From Acanthaster planci (taxonomy: Eukaryota > Echinodermata > Asteroidea > Valvatida > Acanthasteridae), in NCBI RefSeq assembly GCF_001949145.1, contig NW_019091387.1:1923262-1951598 (forward strand): a stretch of 28,337 nucleotides of DNA. The letters are read 5' to 3'. The notes beneath the pieces were generated by a model. It did no database searches, had not been told where the DNA came from, and was given only the letters and a program-made list of their open reading frames with translations. A program made the position numbers and the translations under genes. Positions 23,013 through 28,337 of this stretch are shown piece after piece; the first letter of the stretch is position 1, and every line of letters begins with the position of its first letter.

Positions 23013-23359
23013 GGAAGCGACTTAATACTAGCCCGTGAAACCTGGTGCGCTACTTTTTTCAGTAGCTGGGGTGACTAATGATTCATGAAGAGGGGACAAT
23101 GCAATACACCATTTAAAACATTTCAGAAACAGGAATCCATTACGTCGATTCGATAGCTTCGTTGGTAGCGATTTGAACTACAGATCCGTAGTCCCTGGTT
23201 CGAATCCGACCCATTTGTGCTATTCATTTTCCTGTTTTATCATTGTGTTTGGGATTTCCTTTTTCAATTGATGCAGAAACAGAGTCCAAGCATGAAGCCT
23301 CTAAGAGTTTTGAGAAAAACAGCAGACCAGGTTTCACGGGTTAGTATCTAGTCACTTCC
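23013..23359. mobile_element. TIR element (347 bp) enclosing a tRNA-like Pol III unit
   Basis: The ends 23013-23046 and 23326-23359 are 34-bp inverted repeats matching at 30 positions, with CCCGTGAAACCTGGT shared exactly at their inner edge. A perfect 9-bp direct duplication flanks them. A 34-bp TIR with 9-bp duplications fits Mutator-like (MULE) transposons better than hAT (8 bp) or mariner (TA), but I have no family match. The middle holds a tRNA-like sequence with A and B boxes, bracketed by a second, nested inverted repeat, AAACAGGAA/TTCCTGTTT (23127-23135 and 23229-23237). There is no open reading frame. It may be a MULE-type MITE that captured a tRNA gene or SINE, or a novel class in which the Pol III unit is a standard part. 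Confidence 0.8.
23144..23213 (+). ncRNA. tRNA-like sequence (tRNA-Tyr-like) with A and B boxes
   Basis: A near-consensus A box (TAGCTTCGTTGG, 23154-23165, one mismatch) is followed after the normal spacing by a perfect B box (GGTTCGAATCC, 23197-23207). The start TCGATAGCT and the part ACAGATCC resemble eukaryotic tRNA-Tyr. It does not fold as a good tRNA: the T stem has only three pairs, the acceptor halves do not match, and the anticodon arm instead forms CTAC/GTAG around a six-base loop. It is a tRNA-derived pseudogene or SINE head. Both internal promoter boxes look usable by Pol III, so transcription is possible but not shown. Confidence 0.6.
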
Positions 23360-23368
23360 GTATAAGTA
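23360..23368. repeat. Right 9-bp target duplication of the tRNA-like TIR element
   Basis: Exact direct copy of GTATAAGTA directly outside the right terminal inverted repeat. Confidence 0.8.
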
Positions 23369-23773
23369 GCGGGCCCATCTCCAAGTGGGAGGGGCCAAGT
23401 GGGCCTCCCCCCCGGCAGGAAGCTGTCCCCCCATAAGTAAAAAAAAAGCATGACCAGTATATTTTGTTCCTGTGATGTGGCCTCCCTAGCTGATACTGTG
23501 GCCCCCATTAATGCCTGAAGCTGGCAACGGGGCTGTTAAGCAGTTTCCTATTGTTTCATCTGAATTACCGTTTTTGATGTGTTTCAAAATCAGTGTCTTC
23601 TATTTGCAATAATTCAATATGACCAGTGAGGTTTGCATTGTCATTATTTTTTGATATCTTGAAAAAAACACCAAATCTGATTGCTAAAACTGTGGTCATC
23701 CTCATGAACTTTCCAAAAATGTTGGGGGGTAAATTCAATAGGGGCAATTGGTTTGACTAAATACCCTTGAAAG

Positions 23774-23840
23774 ATTTCTCTAGTTATCTCAATTGATAAG
23801 AGCATGTGTTTAGCAAACACAAGTTCGTTGTCTGTCCATG
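23774..23840 (+). pseudogene. tRNA-Ala(AGC)-like relic
   Basis: TAGTTATCTCAATTGATAAG followed by AGC resembles the A box and D arm of a tRNA (compare TAGCTCAGTTGGTAGAGC). A perfect five-pair anticodon stem follows, TGTGT (23805-23809) and ACACA (23817-23821), around the seven-base loop TTAGCAA with anticodon AGC. The T arm that should follow is damaged, GTTGTCTGTCC in place of a GGTTCGANNCC-type B box. It is a tRNA-Ala pseudogene or the head of a tRNA-derived SINE. Confidence 0.5.
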
Positions 23841-26274
23841 TATGCCCAATCTGCAACCAGCATCCCCAATTTGCATAAATATACATCCATAATTTGAAAA
23901 TCCCAAATTTGAATGTTTCACAATGACTGTTCCATAAATTCTTTGCAAAGGTTGCAGTTGTTGATCAAATGTTATGATAAAGTTATTTATTACTATTTAA
24001 TTTATTTTGGCACTGTGAGTATAAAGCGAAATGTTTTGTAGATAGCGCAAAGCATCTTCGAACCATCATTGTTTCCTGTGCAATGATAAGAGCCAGACAG
24101 TCACATCAGTTGGCCCCACCCACGTCTGGTGTTCATGGCTTCATAAGTATCTATATCACCCTCTTTCATACAGATTATTATTACCTACTACCCAAATGCC
24201 CATTCAGTTGAAAGTAACCTGCACAATAAACGCATTAGCATTCTGGTGTTGTGGCGACATTGATTGATATTGTTTGGTTTGGGGAAAAATATGACTATTA
24301 TATACAGGGTTAATGGGGGCGTGGTTATTTATTTTTGAATTATTTTTCTATTATACTAAGTGTACCTGATACCCAGTCTTTACAGAAATGGTTACCCAGT
24401 TCAATAATACCTGTAAACACATAGGCCTCAATTCAACTGCTTTCCACTGTGCTTCTGCTGATGATACTGCCCCGACATGCATTTACATGTTGATTAAACT
24501 TGTAGTCTATTTCAGCAAATACCCATTACAAAAAAAGTCTGAAATTTACAACTGGAAAGTGAAATACAAAATAAATACAAAATTCTTCACTGTGGTTCAT
24601 AAAAGGCATGTGATATACACATTCCGTCAATTTAATTAAATTTACATGTACTTGTACAATACTTTGCTGAACACGTAGTTCCACACATGTGTAACTGATC
24701 AGATCTCCAGAGGAGTATGAAACCTTTTAAAACCCTGTACCCTGATCATTTTGAAGGTAGTGTGTATTCATTGATCCCTACCACAGCTGGGAATAATAGT
24801 TTTTAATTGGGCAAAGGCATGCCGCCAGATCTCCTGTTATGTGGTGGCATTTCCTTGTGCACCTAAATGGACGTTTTGTCACTCTCTTTGCCTGGGACAA
24901 CAATAGCAATATATCTGATACACCAGATTACTGTGGCAGTTTTCCAGGATGGGTTTTATCCAATAATGCTAATCCTTAGATCTGGGGTGGTCTGCTCCCC
25001 AGGGAGGTTGCATCAGTGATGGAGATCTCCTCCTGACAATGTGTTCCCATGGGAATGGTACTTTTTTGGCTTTCAAATGAAGGTGTGAGATGACAGCAAC
25101 TTGGCTAGACAGGACATTACTTAACTCAACCCTTAAAACTTGCACCTCTTAGCTTTTCTTACGCTTGTCAGCTTCCATTTTAGGATAACTGTAAAAGGTA
25201 TTGGAGCAGCTGGCCACATTGTATTTGGGTTGATGCTTTAAAGACTCCTCTTAAGAGGTGTAAGACCCCTTGAAAAAATCTCCCACATCACCCTTGAACA
25301 ATAACACCTATTCCTGACCACCTTATGCTCAATCTTGCCATCAGTTACATCTTTATTTTGCCAAAGGCTTATCTGCTGCCCAGCTACATGTACATGATGA
25401 CTCACAATCCAACTTTTCTACTTGAATTGTTTGAAATAAAATGACTGAGAAAGAACAAACTCAAGACGCTCGTAAGACTTTGTTCAAGACTTTTCAGAGG
25501 AGTGGATAACCCCCTTCAAGTGTGCTTCTTTGCACGTGGAGCTATACTGGTCCAGAAGGAGGAAAGTCTGATTGTTGCTATTGGCTTTCTGCTGTAAATC
25601 GGCATCTATCCCTTTTGGTGTACCTTTCTCTATTTGTACAGAAATAAAAGGCAAGCAAACTGACAATTTATAAGTGCTAACATTAAAGTAGTATAAGAGC
25701 AAGTCCAGACCCTAAGTTGGCATTTTTGTCATAATGCCCAAAACAATGTAATGTTTGTCTGATCTTCCTTACCAACATGTAAGAAAGGACCTCAGATGGT
25801 GACCTGTTTTTGTTTGGTTTTGTTTTAGTTTTCATTTAGCTGCAGCTGCCTGTCCTTGCTTGTAGATCTTGTCTTTTGGGACACTACAAAATCTCCTGGA
25901 CAGCTTTGTCCCACCAGATAGGCTTGAAGCAATGCAGAACTCAGACTGTAATATGGGGGTAACTTAAAGATTCATTATACGCAGCCTCTTGGGGGATGTC
26001 GGTGTGGCCTGTTTGTGTTTATCCTGTCTTTACTGGGAGACCCATTGTTGTTCAGAACTAAGCTGGGCCAACAACCCCAGGGCAAGCTCAACACTGTGCA
26101 GTAAGAAATTTGTCAAAAACCTTGTTGGGGCACTTGTAAAACCTGTAAGCTTTTTGTACAGTTTCATCTTGCTCCAAGGCATAACTGTGGTGACAATTAT
26201 TTGTTTGGTTTGAGATGGATGACTACATGTACAAGCAGGCCTGTATGTTTGCAGATCAGATTGAATTATACATG
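23841..26274. other. Gene-free stretch
   Basis: No gene or bounded element is found. Part of it (24700-25300) is less AT-rich and has repeated AGATCTCC-type words, but no frame stays open and no terminal repeats were seen. TACATGTA resumes near 24644 and recurs at 25385 and 26225. Confidence 0.4.
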
Positions 26275-26625
26275 AGGTCTTTTCACACTACGGCCTCTCA
26301 ACCCGGGTTGAACTCAACCCTGGGCGAACCCATGTCCACCCAGGGTTGAAAATCTGATTTTTCAACCCCATATTCAACCCACATTCAACCCAGGGCTGTT
26401 TCATACATGTTTCATGCAAACTAAGCTTATATGGGTGAGTTCTACCTGGAAATGAACACAAAAAATTTCAACCTGCAAATTGGTCTGGAGCAGGGTTGAT
26501 TTCAACCCGGGTTGAAATCAATCTTGGGGTTGATGCAGGGTTAATGCAGGGTTGAAAATTGTTAAATGTGAAACCTTGTGTCAACCCTGTGTCAACCCCG
26601 AGATTTGTCTAGTGTGAGAAGGCCT
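26275..26625. mobile_element. TIR element (351 bp) rich in CAACCC/GGGTTG
   Basis: The left end AGGTCTTTTCACACTA and the reversed right end AGGCCTTCTCACACTA match at 14 of 16 positions. ATG sits directly outside both ends (26272-26274 and 26626-26628), which could be a 3-bp target duplication as used by PIF/Harbinger elements, but three bases are weak evidence. The inside holds many copies of CAACCC on the left and GGGTTG on the right, including the palindrome CAACCCGGGTTG (26299-26310) and a perfect 22-bp palindrome at 26498-26519 with the same core. There is no coding capacity. It is a MITE whose interior multiplied a hexameric word. Confidence 0.72.
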
Positions 26626-28337
26626 ATGTATGCATCTCCAACCCTACTTTCACTGGAAAGTTGTACATGTACAAATGTAAGTGAAGGTAAAAAAGGAGTC
26701 TTTAAGGGTAAAATAAATGTTTGCCATGTGGCTCAATTAAAATGATGTTCATAACACAAATAGTTGCAAATTATTCTTATATTCAAGCAAGTAAGTGTAG
26801 GCTAATGTACATGAACCTCTTTGACCATGTGCTTTTAAAAAACTTTTTTTCCCAATGACCACTGGCATTCCAGAAAGGGATTTGTGCTAGACGGTTAGAG
26901 GGTACAAGGTACATGTAGAATATAAAGATAATGTTCTCTAAAAAGGCATACCTGTACAGCCTTAAGCTGATGATGATACGTGTAAACAGAATATATTCTA
27001 CTGTTTGATTAATGTTTGTATGATTAATTTACATCAGACAGAGTTATCTCCATTAATCTCTGTGCAGGAATGCATCAAATAATTGAATGTTTAATAAAAA
27101 ATGTATTTAAATAATTGGCATGCCATATTAATAACTAATTCAAGCATAAGACCTCAGAGTTTCCGAAGGACCAGTGCTCTACAAAAAGGTGTATTAAGTC
27201 GTGCAATGCAAAAACATGTAATGGCCTATTCCATGTGCCGAGAGTGAAAATATTTGGAAATATTTTGAGGCCAATTGCTTGACCAGAAAGCCTCTGTTAC
27301 TAAGGAAAACCAAGAGTGTATCTAATTTAAGTTTAATATTTCTGTTTGTTATGTTTAAAGGGCATTATCAAAAAGCATGTGTGATAAAATGAAATTATAT
27401 GAATATGCAAATGGCAAATAACTCCAAAACACAAAATGTCACTGGGATGAATTATATATCAAATGAAAGCTTAGGATGTAAGCAATTTGATTATATATAA
27501 CTCAAATTCCCAAAATCATGACATAATACTCCTTTTTGCAGAGCTGGTCACATTTATCAGATGAGCTTTCGGCTGGTTGTGACAGGTCACATGTGGTTTG
27601 TTCCTTGGAGATCCAGGCTAAATATAGGCTCAGAGGTAACCTTTTCAAAATACATATACAACATGTATACATCCCTTGGAAATTTACTTACTACGCTACT
27701 TGTGAAAGTCAGAAAAGCCCACAGACTAGGTACACACAAGTCACTTATCCCTCCCCCCCCAAAAAAGAGAGAACTTATCAAATGATCATTGTGGTGAAAA
27801 GTGATTGTACATATGTCTAATGGAGGTGGACGGTGTGAAACCCCTTTTAATACCTTACAAACCTCTAGCATTGTTTGTTTGCTTACCAATCCCTACTTTA
27901 CCAACCAAATAGATACTGCAGCCTTCAAGTATCCCACAACTGCATTGGGGGTTTGTTTGAGAGGCATTCTTCACATTGCAGCAGGGATTTTGGTGGCTGC
28001 CTTTTTGCCGGATTTCAGAAATACAGGCTTGGGTAACTCCAGCCAGTTCATACTACACTGGGGAAATGTACATGTAGGATCAAGATCCAGCCAAATGACT
28101 AAAGGTGTGTTTGCACTGGACTTTTTTCCCATGGGTTTTACTGAGCTGATGGTCAAATGAAAAAATGGTCAAATGTGACCACTGTCCACACTTGGACTTT
28201 TGACAATGTAACCAAGCTGGCAAAGTGATGACTTATGAGGGCGCTTTGAGTGACCTTTCTGCATTTATTTTCGTCCTTAGACACAATGTTACCATCCTTG
28301 TTATCATCTGGAAATGGAGCACTCTTAACACCAGTTA
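26626..28337. other. Right end of the window, no assigned gene
   Basis: No gene is assigned. The cleanest open frame is 27801-28160 on the plus strand (119 codons), and the opposite strand is also nearly open over 27850-28156, interrupted by TGA at 27971-27973 and a TAG near 27890. Such two-sided openness suggests either a decayed coding sequence on one strand or a compositional effect. The plus-strand peptide (ALGVCLRGILHIAAGILVAA, then FLPDFRN) has a possible membrane-spanning part but no recognised family. A run of eight C lies at 27753-27760. Confidence 0.35.

Noticed and set aside
23144-23213. An intact, functional tRNA gene
   Set aside because: The A and B boxes are good, but the T stem and acceptor stem do not pair and the anticodon loop is the wrong size.
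11386-25735. Shared word TGGCATTTTTGTCATAA at about 11388 and 25719
   Set aside because: The match is only about 17 bases of AT-rich sequence with no similarity on either side, so chance is adequate.
9055-28022. Shared CCGGATTTCAGAAAT at about 9057 and 28009, giving LPDFRN in frame at both
   Set aside because: Similarity stops abruptly after about 15 bases on both sides. It is too short to claim a repeat or a protein motif.
1-28337. CRISPR array, bacterial operon or rRNA
   Set aside because: No regularly spaced direct repeats, no ribosome-binding-site-led gene series and no rRNA-like conserved stretches were seen. The transposon and tRNA-relic content is eukaryotic.

Overview
This window reads as non-coding, AT-rich nuclear DNA from a eukaryote, most likely a marine invertebrate. 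A stony coral or another cnidarian is my guess, but no gene here proves it. The reasons are: no bacterial-style packing of long open frames, scattered TIR transposons and tRNA-derived relics, a decayed DIRS-type retroelement, and a strong excess of the palindrome TACATGTA, often extended to ACATGTACATGT. I found no complete protein-coding gene, rRNA, intact tRNA or CRISPR array. The longest open frames (about 120-160 codons) lie in sequence that looks like repeats or intergenic DNA. I regard almost all of them as chance.

Layout. 1-860: C/G-rich tracts, a short hairpin at the window edge, and the first copy of a dispersed repeat (632-854). 860-6170: mostly anonymous AT-rich DNA, with a tRNA-Gly-like SINE relic (about 2790-2853), a 61-nt hairpin (3350-3410) and a cluster of ACTCA pentamers (3572-3723). 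6178-6400: an inverted duplication beside a possible exon on the minus strand. 7469-8773: two copies of a short palindromic MITE of the 'AAGCCGCGGCTT' type. 9633-9725: a smaller hairpin. 10785-10885: a weak exon candidate. 11984-12120: a foldback with 37-bp arms and a 15-bp tandem repeat in its loop. 15290-16130 (minus strand): a GC-richer relic of a DIRS-like retroelement, covering a gag-like tail and the start of reverse transcriptase, with another foreign-looking stretch running to about 16800. 18338-18596: the second copy of the dispersed repeat, inverted relative to the first.

The densest part is 22.2-23.9 kb. A 476-bp hAT-type MITE has a perfect 8-bp target duplication (22275-22750). 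A 347-bp element (23013-23359) has 34-bp TIRs, a perfect 9-bp target duplication and a tRNA-like unit with Pol III A and B boxes at its centre. A tRNA-Ala-like relic follows (about 23774-23840). Another TIR element with CAACCC/GGGTTG-rich innards lies at 26275-26625. The 23.0-23.4 kb element, which joins a DNA-transposon architecture to a Pol III promoter, is the most unusual structure here.

No genes can be shown to work together. The window is best read as a layered record of mobile-element insertions in gene-poor DNA, possibly intronic or intergenic.
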